64,000 nt of DNA from Halichondria panicea (GCF_963675165.1 NC_087391.1:3646646-3710645); one strand, 5' to 3'; shown: positions 1 through 10,882, counted from the stretch's first letter. Numbers and translations are program-made. Notes: generated by a model from the letters alone, not told the origin.

Positions 1-1405
1 ATTGAAAAGTCACTACAGTGAGTCACATAATTATACATGTAAAGATGGTCATTTCACTGATACTTCTTTACAGGCCTAGCACTAAACTGGCTGTGTTGGA
101 TCACATTCCAAGTAACCTTGCCTTCATTATGCCTATAAAGGTACTGTACATCAATACAGTCTGATTGTGCCCATGCTATAATTATGTGATTATCTTTTGG
201 CAGAAATTAGTTGATGTCTGCCATGAAAGGTACGTATCCATGCAGTATTGTGTGAAGGCCCTATGACTCCTTTCACAATACAGAGGTGTGCAGGTGCTTG
301 TTGATGGTGCTCACTGTCTGGGATCAATGAAGATTAGCATGAGGTTTGCGCTCTGTTTCTAATTCTGTCCTCAAATAGTCATAGTAAACTGATCGATGCA
401 TTTAGCCACCGTTTCATGCTTTTCTATCCAGAGAATTGGGTGCAGACTACTATGCTGCCAATGGTCACAAGTGGCTCTGCTCTCCAAAGGTGAAGTGCAT
501 AATCCCCTGAGTTCAAAAGTATCAAACACCTCTTCTTGCAGGGAACGGCTTTCTTGTATGTAGCTAGAAGCCATCAGCACATGATCCACCCTCCAGTAAT
601 CTCATGGGGTTTTGGACACGGCTTCACATCTGAGTTCTCTTGGATTGGTTAGTGTTAATACTAATGAAGAGTAATGGTATTGAATTGACTGTTTTATAAT
701 GAATACACAGCCTCAATGGACTACACCCCATACCTCTCCTTTCTCACTGGTGAGACAAAAATCTAGAACCTGATTGTAATCATTATTCTGTGTACATGGC
801 AGTGCTCGATTTTTGGGATCATTACGGACAGGACAAAATGATTAAGTACATGTATGACACATCAAAAGAAGCAGGTGAACATGGATTTATAGTATGTCTT
901 TGCAATGCCTATTAGTTTTATTATTTTGTATATGTATTTAGGATACTCATTCATTACTATTGCTGTGTAGGCCAACTACTGTGTGAGGCATGGCAGACAA
1001 GCTTGGTGGCAGATATCAGCATGTGTGGTCCAATGGCAGTGGTGAAGCTACCGGAGGGTGTGGTCCCACACTCGGCTAATCTGAGCCCCCCGTACAGTGA
1101 CCCAGCTGCACATGCTGTCATGAACATTCTCCACTTCCAGTACAAAATTGAGGTGAAGTACTATTAATACTGAGCATGAATTGTTGTCCTAATTTAAAAG
1201 TAGTAAGTGTAGCATGCGATGTAATTATAGAGAGCATACCTTAGTGGTAGTTATGTACTGCAACATTTTCCAGGTACCTGTGCGAGTGATAAATGGAGAG
1301 TTGTATGTACGGATTTCTGCTCATGTGTACAATGAACTCGGTGAGTTCAAGGTTCTTGCTGATGCAATCCTGGCTATCGTGAAGAATAACAGGACAACAC
1401 AGTGA
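1..1405 (+). CDS. PLP-dependent class V aminotransferase-like protein, 3' part (5' end outside window)
   Basis: This is the C-terminal part of an isopenicillin-N-epimerase / cysteine-desulfurase-like fold type I PLP enzyme. Exons I can splice are 1-17, 74-140, about 203-230, then pieces near 284, 437, 539, 711 and 805, one from about 970 to 1152, and 1275-1405. They read continuously. DGAH is the cofactor-contacting aspartate motif, and the NGHKWLCSPKG segment holds the lysine expected to form the PLP Schiff base. The end RISAHVYNE..F..LADAIL is the typical C-terminal small domain, with the stop at 1403-1405. The reaction and substrate cannot be read from the sequence; animal members of this family are poorly characterised. 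The 5' exons, and so any targeting signal, lie left of the window. The gene runs tail-to-tail into the thioesterase gene, 261 bp away. Confidence 0.85.
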
Positions 1406-1666
1406 ACTTATAATTAATGGCTTGAACATCTTGAACAACATGCAGGTAGCGACATACGTACACATGTACGTCATAATGTGTTTATAATTATGTTTATATG
1501 CTGACAAACACTTTGATGAAGGCATCTTGAATCTGTGCATGCAGTTATTAATCTGTGCATGCAATACTGTTTCAAATTTGTGGCAATTGGTTATTATAAT
1601 TATAAGCCATAAAATAATCCTTAACTAGTATTAAAAAAGATAATAAATAATAATTATTAATGAAGT

Positions 1667-2931
1667 TCATAATTTTGGTCTAATGAGAGATTCCTGTTTA
1701 CATGTAGCGACCATACTTCCATCTTCAGCGTACACCCTGAAAGAGGGAGTATACACTATAATTGCAGCACTAAAACAGTCAATACCTAGCTTACCGGCAG
1801 GTGGTCAATGATCTTCCATCCATAGCTCGCTCCACTTCAGCAACATAGAGGTACCAGTGCTGGGCTGCCACAGGACAGTGGAACCATACACTGTGGTCCA
1901 GTGATGTGACGAGGTCTATCGGTAGACCAGGGTACATGTTCAACACCAGTCTGGCCAAGAGCATGTCAGATGCATACACAATTGCTATTCTGTGGTAGTT
2001 CTGTGGGTCACTCGAGTTGAAAGTGCCTTTCCCTCGTATCCATGCTGCTACCCTATTAGAGAAGGAACAATAAGCACATTGAGCAGCTCCATCATAACAT
2101 TCACTGCTTCAGAATTTTATAGAGTCTGTAATTATAGACTAATGCATGAAGTCTCAAAAAGCACAGTCTGTGAACTTAATTATAACCATGCAGGAGTTAA
2201 TTACAATTATAGGTGTAGATGCAGTTCTTCATCATAATAAGGCTATGCTAATAGAATCACAAGTAATAATACTTTAACGCACCGTGGAGGATGTTTATTC
2301 CCAGCAATAGCTTCCTTGGCGATATCTTCTCGAGCGCAAATTATGATGTCCATCAAAACATGAGTATATCGAATTGGGTACATCAGTGACAGGTCAAAAT
2401 GTGTGTACTGTGTTCCATGTGTAGGTTCTCCAGGTTTGGGTACTGATGGCATTTCATGCCCCTGATACTCAATGACGCTTGATATGGGCTTGTAAAAAGA
2501 GGCCATACAGTGAAAGTTGATTTTATCCCCTTGCATTGCTTTAACAGAGAGAGAGCAGAAATTTTTTCCATCCTTGGCATGGCCTACTTTGTAATTCACT
2601 GGCGGATCTGTTTGAGTTGGGCCTACAAAGTAACAGTGAACCGAGTGCAAGAGGAAGTCTTCGTGGAGAGTACTGACTGACTTGGTTGCAGCCATTAATG
2701 CCTGGCTCATCACTAATCCACCATACACTGATCGGTATCGATCAGGCTTTGAGAGCGATATACTTTGGTACAGCTTGTCCCCGATCACTGCAGAGTGTGA
2801 TCATAGATACTATGGTGTGATAATGCAGAGTGTATACATAAAACTATCACCTCACCCTTAACATCTACTGATTTCTTTAGCTGTCTATCCTCTAGTGTGA
2901 TATCAACTACTTCCTCTTTGGCTGTGGCCAT
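1667..2931 (-). CDS. ACOT8: Acyl-CoA thioesterase, ACOT8/TesB (thioesterase II) type
   Basis: This protein hydrolyses acyl-CoAs to free fatty acid and CoA, in peroxisomes for the ACOT8 family. Four exons on the minus strand (2856-2931, 2283-2787, 1795-2052, 1667-1736) splice in phase to 302 codons plus stop, close to the usual family length. It is a double hot-dog protein. The N-terminal half carries VYGGLVMSQAL and HSVHCYFVGP. The C-terminal half carries YASDMLL and SLDHSVWFH, the region of the conserved catalytic aspartate. The start MATAKEEVVD is the first ATG of the only sensible first exon. The protein ends in PKL, a variant of the SKL peroxisomal targeting tripeptide; whether it imports is inference. 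The start codon lies only 50 bp from the edge of the nested transposon at 2981, so its promoter is probably disturbed or replaced. Family call is firm; the ACOT8 orthology is likely. Confidence 0.88.
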
Positions 2932-3053
2932 ACTTGTTATAAGCAGGAACTGTGAGTGTTCAGCTAGCTCGGTACAGATCTAGTTGGGCGGAGTCCAACC
3001 AACGCTGCGCTCTGGGTTGGGTATCAGTACATGTAGCAGTTTTGTTCCACCGG

Positions 3054-3205
3054 TGTCATAGGAATGAATGACTCCCCTAAATAATGACTCCCGGTCACTC
3101 CTACCTAGGCACCAGTGACTCCCGGTCACTCACGCCTAGGAATAAATGACTCCCCCGGTCACTGACTCCTAGTCACGAATGACTCCCCCCTGGAAAAAAT
3201 GACTC
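3054..3205. repeat. Left terminal inverted repeat of Ginger element with GACTCCC sub-repeats
   Basis: The motif AATGACTCCC (or GTGACTCCC) followed by GGTCACT occurs about seven times here, with CCTAGG spacers. The outermost 28 bp match the inverted right end with one mismatch. Further in, the two ends carry the same sub-repeats in different spacing, so they have diverged by unit gain and loss. Sub-terminal repeats are usual transposase binding sites; that role is inferred here. Confidence 0.8.
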
Positions 3206-3639
3206 CCCCGAAATTTATATATGAACACTGATCCATAGAGCTAAAGAGACTTCAGGGGCTATACTAAGTACATGCATCCTCAAAACCTGTCACAGTGTGA
3301 CTATACAATCAAGCTCAAGACTGTTATCAGGACTGCATGCATGCTATCTGTGAGAGACCTGTTTAATACATAGTATGACTATAATTACAGCTGTTCCTTA
3401 TATACTGTAAACTGGTTCAGTTTAGCTATTAGTACCTATAGTACTTATACTACATTGTACACTCTGTTCACATTTTCACACGTCTCACGGTCACTGTAAA
3501 GCAAAACTTATAATACAACAACATCCATCAAAATAACAAATAGATCTACAGTGCATGAAAAACAAACAAAACAACAGTGCAAATTAACAGTGTATAAACA
3601 AAAACAGCTAGTGGAAGATAACGAAATGCTAAAAAAATT

Positions 3640-6600
3640 CTATCTAGATCTACAAGTAGGACAAAACCAATCTCCAAGTGGAGATACTTTAATACGAACA
3701 CATTTATAATGATACCACACAGTACATGTGTCGCACTGGACCATTTCATCATAACAGTCAGGGCGGAGACAAGGGCAGTATATCGTAATTACTATGCTGG
3801 AAAATCTTTCTGGTCTCTTGCGGCTACTAACATCTTTTGACTTTGGAAATCTTCTGAGTTTCTCATTTTCAAAGCAACGCACAAGATGTGGCCTCATTTT
3901 GTCTTCATTTAGGGTGATGGTATCCAGATTGTCTCCTTGCAATGCGTGGTATGCAGCGGCAATTGCAAACAAACCACAGTTGTTACTGCCACTGCTCTGC
4001 TGTTGAATGGAGGCCACAGATAGTAACAGCCCATTGTGCGCTATTAAAGGCTTATACATCTGTGCGATTTGCAGCTCAGCACTTGGCTCCAGGTCTTTCC
4101 CATATTGGAAGCAGCTATCAAAGAGGAAAAGTTCCCCCTTGATGAGTGCTGTCGCAATCCAGTGATGCCTCTCTGTTACAAAGAATATCTGCACGGCTGT
4201 ATAGGATATATATGATATAATTATTATACGGTACGGCCAAGGATGAGGATGAGGTATAATTATACCAATACTATAATAATACTACTATTAATTTAAGTAG
4301 AAATTATACCTGTGGCTTCACTACTAGTGACTGCAGGAAAGGAGATCTTCTGAACCAGAAGAGTAGAATAACAGCCTTCAATATTTGGAAATTGCATTCG
4401 CATCAGTTTGTGCGCAGCATACATATGACGGTCAGAAAGCATCCCGCTCTCAGCAAGAACTACATCCTTGTCTCCCGTCCTCAGGTCCAAATCCTTCACC
4501 CAGTAACTTGAATTCTGTCGAATGTGCACACAATAATTATAATGAACGGTTTATAGTGTGCATGCACATAATTATTAATAATAATTGTAATTAACGATAG
4601 CTCCTGTTAACAAGTATATAACTATATACCTTTCTTGTTACAGATTGAGTAGTCCTTTGCTTCTTCAAAGGTGGCTCCATAGAGGATGCAGTCTTAACCT
4701 GAGAGAAGGGGGCGTCTCGCTTGCGAGAGGAGTGAGCATCTGGCTTGTGAGAGGAGGGGACGTCTGGCTTGTGAGAGGAGGGAGCGGCTGGCTTGTGAGA
4801 GGAGGGGACGTCTGGCTTGTGAGAGGAGGGAGCGGCTGGCTTGTGAGAGGAGGGGACGTCTGGCTTGTGAGAGGAGGGGACGTCTGGCTTGTGAGAGGAG
4901 GGAGCGGCTGGCTTGTGAGAGGAGGGGACGTCTGGCTTGTGAGAGGAGGGAGCGGCTGGCTTGTGAGAGGAGGGGACGTCTGGCTTGTGAGAGGAGGGAG
5001 CGGCTGGCTTGTGAGAGGAGGGGGCGTCTGGCTTGTGAGAAGAGGGAAAATCACAATTTTTTTCCCACAGCTTCTAAAAATGGAGTGTATAATTATAAAG
5101 AAACATGAAACATTAAATTAATATCGTAAAGAGAAATGTAATGTAATTATAATTAGCTTCAAAATCTAGAGACACATGCATTATACCTTGCTTGGGTCTT
5201 TCATAGGAGTACTCGTCAAAGAAGGGTTAAACTGATCGAGAGATTCATCGTGATGGTTGTCTGATAATTCGGAAGGATCCGAGAGAGAACTATGTTGATC
5301 AAAGATAGGTTTTTCGGAGTCTGAGCCATGGTAATGCTTTAACCGCTGTTGGTTAACAGCCTTTTTTAAGGTCTTTCCAGTCTTAGGGTTGGCAATCTTA
5401 AAGACTCCCTTGTCCAAGCACTCCACCACCGTGTATGGGCCTAACCACCGAGGCTTCAGCTTGTCTCCCTTCTTACATTCCCTGGCTGAATTCCTCAGCC
5501 AGACCAAAGTCCCAGTCTTAAACACCTATATAATTAGAAAAATGACATGGCTATGACATTAAACGAGTAATGAAAATAGCCATGCTACGCTCATACAATG
5601 ATATAGCCTGCTCACCCTCTTGTCTGCATGCTTCCGATCATAGTACATCTTGTCCTTTTCTTGGGCATTGTCAATGTTCTTCTTGGCTTTGCTGTGGATA
5701 TCATCCTTTAACTTTGTAACAGCTCGAGCATGGGTCATAATGGCACTAATGTCCCAGCTCTGCTCAAGTTCACCCTCGCTGCCTAACTCCAGTTGAATAG
5801 GGAGTACAGGTTTCCTGCATGTGGAATGTTATAACAATAATGCATGCATGCCAGATTATCATGTAATTATTATAATAATTATAATTATGAACAACTCACC
5901 GACAGAACATCAACTCGAAAGGTGAATACTTCGTTGCCTTTTGCTTACTCGTCCTATAAGCAAAGAGAATAGCGGGCAAGTGGTAGTCCCAGTCGGTCTG
6001 TGAGTCATTCACATATTTGAGTAGTGCTGTTTGAAGTGTTTGATTGAAACGTTCAGTTAGCCCGTTGGTTTGTGGGTGGTAAGCTGAAGTGACCCTGTGC
6101 TCTGTTCCAGTGAATCGAAAAAGCTCTGTGTTGACCTGATTAACAAACTCACGGCCTTGGTCCGATATCAGCACCTCACAAAACCCAAACCTGCGTGCAT
6201 GTATAACCATAATCATTAAATACGTGTTATTATAATTATGTGTAGAGATGCATGTGATTACAATTTCACACACATGCATAGCTTACCGACAAAACAAGTT
6301 GTACAGGAACATTGCCACTCCAAATGCAGTTTTGTCAGGGAGTGGGGCTGCTTCAGCCCATTTGCTAAAATAATCGACCAATGTTACCACATATTTGCTG
6401 CCATTGGGTGTAATCGGCAAAGGTCCTATCAAGTCTATGCCAACCTATAAAGTGAATTACATAATTATAATTAATATATGATTGTGCTCAAAACAAATAA
6501 TTATTATGCAATGCCATAAAAATTATAGTGTACATATACCTGATGCCAGACTTTGGGTTGTACAGATATCGGATGGAGTTTGGCATTTGTCTTTACAAAT

Positions 6601-7064
6601 GCTGGGTTCATTCTCTGGCACTGGCTGCAGTTCTTTACATACTCTCGAATCTCCTCCACCATCGACTTCCAGTAGAATCTAGAACATATCTTGTCTATAG
6701 TTCTATCTCTTCCAAAGTGGCCACCAGCTGTTCCTGCATGCATGCGTATAATAGATTACAAGCATACATAATTACATACATGCTCTATTACCTACTATTA
6801 TCATTTTACCAAAGCCATAATAATTATTATACCTGCATGGCAATCTTCGAGGATTCTTGATTTCTCCTCATTGCTGCGCACACATATCCTCCAGTCAGCT
6901 GCATCAGCAGCTTTGGTGTGCTTCTTGTAATATAGGCTACCATTTTCAAACTTAAAGTTCTGCCTGCATTTTCTTCTAAAGTTTGCCTTCTCTGTTTTGC
7001 TGTTAATAGTAGGAGGGTATTCTCCTTTTCGTAAATAGTTTTCAATCTCTTGTAAATTCTCCAT
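3640..7064 (-). CDS. Ginger1 transposase: H2C2 zinc finger, DD35E integrase, GPY/F, Ulp1-like protease and PHD finger
   Basis: Nine exons on the minus strand (6833-7064, 6540-6733, 6287-6444, 5900-6190, 5616-5814, 5187-5525, 4630-5073, 4310-4514, 3640-4196) join without a frame break into 872 codons plus stop. The start is MENLQEIENYLRKGEY. Residues about 70-120 form an HHCC zinc finger (CHAGTAGGHFG ... CSQCQ). The integrase core follows with D146 (GIDLIGP), D205 (ISDQG) and E241 (TERFNQ); D and E are 35 residues apart. GPY at 387-389 is the GPY/F module after the core. Residues about 475-600 are an 8-residue tandem repeat, S-S-H-K-P-D/A-V/A-P. The C-terminal part is a C48-like cysteine protease with H699, D714, a Q752-754 run and C761 (NNCGLF). 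A PHD finger ends the protein (CDTC, WYHYKC, WFCPTC). All catalytic residues are present, so activity is plausible. Confidence 0.88.
4725..5045 (-). repeat. 24-bp tandem repeat (about 13 units) inside a transposase exon
   Basis: Near-identical 24-bp units alternate between two types, one with GACGTC and one with AGCGGC before a shared CTGGCTTGTGAGAGGAGG core. Because the unit is a multiple of three and lacks stops in several frames, long open frames appear on both strands. The frame that splices correctly to both neighbouring transposase exons reads S-S-H-K-P-D-V-P / S-S-H-K-P-A-A-P on the minus strand. It is a coding minisatellite forming a flexible Pro/Ser/Lys linker between the integrase and protease halves. 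The opposing-strand frame is a by-product. Confidence 0.9.
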
Positions 7065-7393
7065 TTCTTGCTGCCTTCTTCAAATGACATGACTGTGAAC
7101 GATCACTGGTTTTATACCATAGATCTAGCTGTCACTTGCTGTCAACTACAGGATAGAACAATTAACCTTGCAACTCTGCTCTTCACACATTTATAGGTCT
7201 ACATTCCAGCTGTCACTTGCTGTCTACTACAGGATGAACACTTGCTTCATTGCTACCTTGCATGCTACTACTAACCTTGCTCTTCATCCTGCATGGCTCT
7301 TCATTCTCTACTATATGTCTATGAGGAGTGCATGAATGTACTCTTGCTACTATATACTTACATTGATGGCAACATTGGCGGAACAAACATGCG

Positions 7394-7490
7394 CATAGGG
7401 GAGTCATTTATTCCTGGGGGAGTCACCCACACCTTAGGCAGGAATGACCGGGGAGTCACTCCCACCGGGGAGTCATTCATTCCTCTGACA
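7394..7490. repeat. Right terminal inverted repeat of Ginger element
   Basis: This is the reverse-complement counterpart of the left end, carrying GGGGAGTCATT, GGGGGAGTCACCC and GGGGAGTCACTCCC units and ending CTCTGACA directly before the CCGG target duplication. It lies upstream of the transposase start codon (7064), so it may also contain the transposase promoter. Confidence 0.8.
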
Positions 7491-8416
7491 CCGGTACTTG
7501 AGACAGAGTATGAATATTGTTTAATCTTTAAGTGGCTGACAACCGCATGGCTCAGGGGTGCGATATAAAGAAATCAATTAACTATTTGGATGGCTATTCT
7601 AGCTGACTGGATCTAGCTATAGTTGTTTTGGAATTCAAGAAAGACCTCAGACTCTTAGAGAAAGTAGAAGAATACTGTAGCCTGTAATATAAGATTTAGT
7701 ACAGGCAGAAATAAACTTTTTCATAATAGTTAGACATCTAGCACAAGGAGAGGTACAGCCAGCTATAAGACTACCCCAAGGCTTCTGAGAAGCTTTTCGA
7801 AGACCAAAGAAGGCATACATAACACAGGTTTTGTCCAAACTAATGATCTAATCTTATTGGTAGCACAACAAAACTTAAAACAAAGACAAGTCCTTTTAAT
7901 TAATTAATACATACTGTTCAAGCTTCATTCATAGATGCTAAGATAGACTATGCTTCTTTTCTAGTAGCCTAGATATCCAGCAGGAGCTGTTTCTGCATTC
8001 TCCAGAGAAATACAGTGTCCCAGCTCGCCTTGTCAGCTAAATTGAGCTGTAAGGTTTCCCACTTGAACGCAGCAATCTGATTGGGCTGCAAATTTCTTGC
8101 AGTGGGAACAAAACTGCTACATGTACTGATACCCAACCATGAGCGAAGCGTTGGTTGGACTCCGCCCAACTAGTACAGATCAGGGATTGGAGTAGATCTC
8201 AGTTCTTAGGTAATGATCGACATGTTAGGACAAAAGGTCCATGTTCAGAGGTCATGTTGTTCAATAAGGCAGAGAAAGAAATATTGAAATTTAAGTCACA
8301 AGGTACACGGTACACAGCCAAAAATCCATGTGAAGGAGGACTCTTCTCTGTCTAGTTGTCTTAATTTGTCATCATCAACGTAGATCTACAGCCAGTAAAA
8401 AAACAAAAGAGCAAAC

Positions 8417-10721
8417 ATGTCTGGGAAGGACGACAGGATCAATGTGTTTCCATCTAGAATGTAAGCTGATATTAAAAATTCTTTGCAACCGTACTTCAGT
8501 AATTTAGAGTATAGGTCTGGGTACTTCATATGAATTTGTGTATGCTGAATCTACATGCATGACTATCTTATTACTATAATGCCTAGGGCCTTGACGCTGA
8601 TGAAAGCTCGACTGAAAGGAGCCCAAAAAGGCCACAGCTTATTGAAGAAGAAAGCCGATGCTCTCACACTTAGATTCAGAAACATTCTTGGGAAGATTAT
8701 TGAGGTATAAAGTTTATAAATGGTCAAGTGTGTAAACAGAGATAAAAGTGGAAGTATACAGTCATGATAATTATTATGAAGATTGCTGTCCTATAAAGAA
8801 CGGTTTTACTGATGCCCGTAGGCGCTCTTATGCTCTAATCGATTAGTATAGCATATACTAGCTGTGTCGTAGGGTGCTTTATGGGTATGCATAACTTCCT
8901 TTTGTTTATGCTTTTAGCTTAAAATTGAATGACAAGGTGTACAATAGACCCCTCAATTCTCAATAGACTAAAACACTCATGGGAGAGGTGATGAAGGAAG
9001 CTACATTTTCACTGGCTGAAGCAAAATTTGCCGCTGGTGACTTCAGGTGACGATTTTAACCGGCATGATTGTTTGGGAATATTATTTTTTCTCTCCTATG
9101 CAGTGAGATGATCTTACAGAATGTGGATAAGGCTAGGATAAGACTCAATACCAAGAAAGACAATGTAGCAGGTACAGTGTACTGTAAATTGGTAGAGGTG
9201 CCAAGTTAACTGTCACTGCCTCACTGGCCTCTGTTACATATAGGAGTGACCTTGCCTGTGTTTGAAGCGTTCACTGACGGATCTGACAGTAAGTTATTAT
9301 TCTGCATATCCACTGTTCACATTGTCCATGATATACAGCATATGAACTGGCTGGACTGGCCAGAGGAGGACAGCAAGTATCAAACTGCAAAGAAGTGTTT
9401 GGAAAAGCTGTACGCCTCCTGGTTGAACTAGCCTCCCTTCAGGTATTCATCATAATACTTAGTTCTTATTGTGTAAGTATATATTTTTTAATAGACGGCT
9501 TTTGTGACACTGGATGAAGTTATCAAGGTCACCAACAGAAGAGTTAACGCTATAGAGCATGGTATGTTCATAGATTGAAAAGGAAGGGGATTGGAAACGA
9601 ACATTTTTGCGTGAAACACTCCGCGTTATAGGGCGTGGCTAAAACTACAAAGGGATTATTTTATAGTCAGCATGCCCATTACCTGTCTTGGCTGCCATAC
9701 AATGTGCTGTACATAGAAATGGTGAAATTGATCACTTTTAATGTTGAATATTCTAGAGAATATAGCTCTAAAAGGTCGACTAAGCAACGCAACCACTATC
9801 ACTAAACAAATAAATGCTATAAAAGAAGGAATAGCCCTTACTATGAAATCGTGAGAGGTCAAGGCCCGTGGTGTGTCTAAAGCATACTAAAGCAGTTTGA
9901 AGGACTATACTGCAAACGTTTATGAACAGTAAAGCTTATCCATGGCATGAAACCATTCTATATAGCACTTAGATACATAATAACCAAGTCAAGTAATGTA
10001 TTTTGCTGTTTAGGCTTCGCAGCAGGGAAAGAGAAAAGTTGACATGGAGTAATTCAAGCAAAAACTAAAAATAGAGTAAAGACAGCGGACTTAGACAAGT
10101 TAGAGCTTGTCAGTGGTGTAAACTTACTTCTCTAGAGTAACCTCCCAGCCTCTGAGTGATCGCTAGTGGATAGGAGAGCTAGAAACAGTTGAAATACAAC
10201 CAGAGTACGGTCAAAACAAAAATAATCGCGAGCGCGAAATCATAACGCAGAGTGTTTCAACCATTTACACAGGGAGGCCTGGTCGTTTCCAATCCCCTTC
10301 CTTTTCAATCTACGGTATGTTGCATTGGGTGTGGTCATCTCTAACACATCTAATGAATGATTCATGCAGTGATTATCCCCAAAATTGCAAGAACATTGAG
10401 TTATATTTCAACAGAGCTAGATGAACGAGAAAGAGAGGAGTTTTATCGGTATAGGCATCAATTGCATGTGATCCCCACCTGTACTGATGTGTTGTTCCTT
10501 TTATGTAGTCTGAAGAAAATCCAAGAGAAGAAGAAAAAAATTAGGGCACTTAAAGAGATAGAAACAGTGGAAAGATTGGCTAAACTGAAAATTAAACGTA
10601 AGTGTATAAATGACCCCTCCGATTTAGCTGTAGAAATTTTAAATTTTGTAATTTTTTGATAGGTGAAACAGAAGCAAAAACTATTTTCGCAGCTGACAAG
10701 GATGAGGATATATTATTCTAG
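8417..10721 (+). CDS. ATP6V1D: V-type proton ATPase subunit D (central stalk)
   Basis: Subunit D is the rotor shaft inside the V1 head of the vacuolar proton pump; with subunit F it couples ATP hydrolysis to rotation. Ten exons (8417-8460, 8587-8704, 8967-9046, 9104-9171, 9244-9288, 9339-9442, 9495-9561, 10370-10448, 10509-10597, 10663-10721) sum to 251 codons with stop, giving 250 residues against about 247 in vertebrates. The start [14 protein letters not shown] matches the family N-terminus. Hallmarks are [56 protein letters not shown] and [14 protein letters not shown]. The C-terminus DKDEDILF is also typical. The long helical ends form the coiled coil of the shaft. Intron 7 is enlarged by a transposon at 9569-10313. 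The gene faces ACOT8 head-to-head across the nested transposon and ends 161 bp from MRPS12. Confidence 0.96.
9569..10313. mobile_element. Non-autonomous inverted-repeat element in intron 7 of V-ATPase D
   Basis: The left end TAGATTGAAAAGGAAGGGG reappears inverted at the right end (CCCCTTCCTTTTCAATCTA), giving about 30 bp of perfect terminal repeat. A second inner pair contains TGAAACACTC and GCGTTAT. Direct repeats of GTATGTT (7 bp, possibly 8 with GGTATGTT) flank the element, at about 9562-9568 and 10314-10320. No transposase is encoded. An 8-bp duplication would suggest the hAT superfamily, but the exact border is ambiguous by one base. Confidence 0.8.
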
Positions 10722-10882
10722 CAAGTGGCACTGCACTTATATTATAAATAGCTGTTATATATGTTTTAGAATTGTTTGTTGTTTGTCAATTCTGTACTTT
10801 TAGTGTGATTGATACATTAAGTTTAAAGTACCAAAGTACAGTGTGAATCAATATTATTCATCGGCAGGTACATAAACATGAA

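Larger units (their letters stand above)
3054..7490 (-). mobile_element. Ginger1-type DNA transposon, apparently complete and autonomous
   Basis: This 4437-bp element begins TGTCATAGGAATGAATGA and ends with its inverted partner TCATTCATTCCTCTGACA, so it has TGT...ACA ends. It is flanked by CCGG at 3050-3053 and 7491-7494, a 4-bp target duplication. Ginger1 elements are known for gypsy-like integrases used as transposases, inverted repeats and 4-bp duplications, which fits. The inverted ends run about 100-150 bp and are built of degenerate sub-repeats containing AATGACTCCC and GGTCACT (3060-3205 and 7394-7490). The whole interior is one minus-strand gene with nine exons. Intact frame, intact splice sites and exact target duplications point to a recent insertion. 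Confidence 0.9.
2981..8172. mobile_element. Outer terminal-inverted-repeat transposon (non-autonomous, Mutator-sized target duplication) carrying a nested Ginger element
   Basis: The first about 69 bp (from 2981, TAGTTGGGCGGAGTCC...) recur inverted at the right end up to 8172 with only about three mismatches. The flanks carry a perfect 9-bp direct repeat, GTACAGATC, at 2972-2980 and 8173-8181, the mark of one insertion event. Removing the inner Ginger element (3054-7490 plus one CCGG copy) leaves about 750 bp with no convincing protein, so the outer element is non-autonomous. Nine-base duplications are typical of Mutator-like elements, but no transposase supports that assignment. The right arm (7495-8103) shows no coding signal. 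The insertion sits between the start codons of the divergent ACOT8 and V-ATPase D genes. Confidence 0.85.

Noticed and set aside
4725..5045. Regular 24-bp repeats resembling a CRISPR array
   Set aside because: Units are directly abutting with no spacers, in a eukaryotic coding exon.
4645..5121. 158-codon plus-strand open frame with W-L-V-R-G-G repeats
   Set aside because: It is the opposite-strand reading of the 24-bp coding minisatellite; the minus-strand frame splices to transposase exons on both sides.
5896..6743. Gypsy LTR retrotransposon as source of the integrase
   Set aside because: There is no reverse transcriptase, RNase H, gag or long terminal direct repeat; the ends are inverted repeats with 4-bp CCGG duplication and the gene has introns, which fits Ginger1.
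3054..7490. Polinton/Maverick element, because integrase and cysteine protease co-occur
   Set aside because: The element is only 4.4 kb, has a 4-bp rather than 6-bp duplication, and lacks DNA polymerase B, packaging ATPase and capsid genes; the protease is fused to the integrase.
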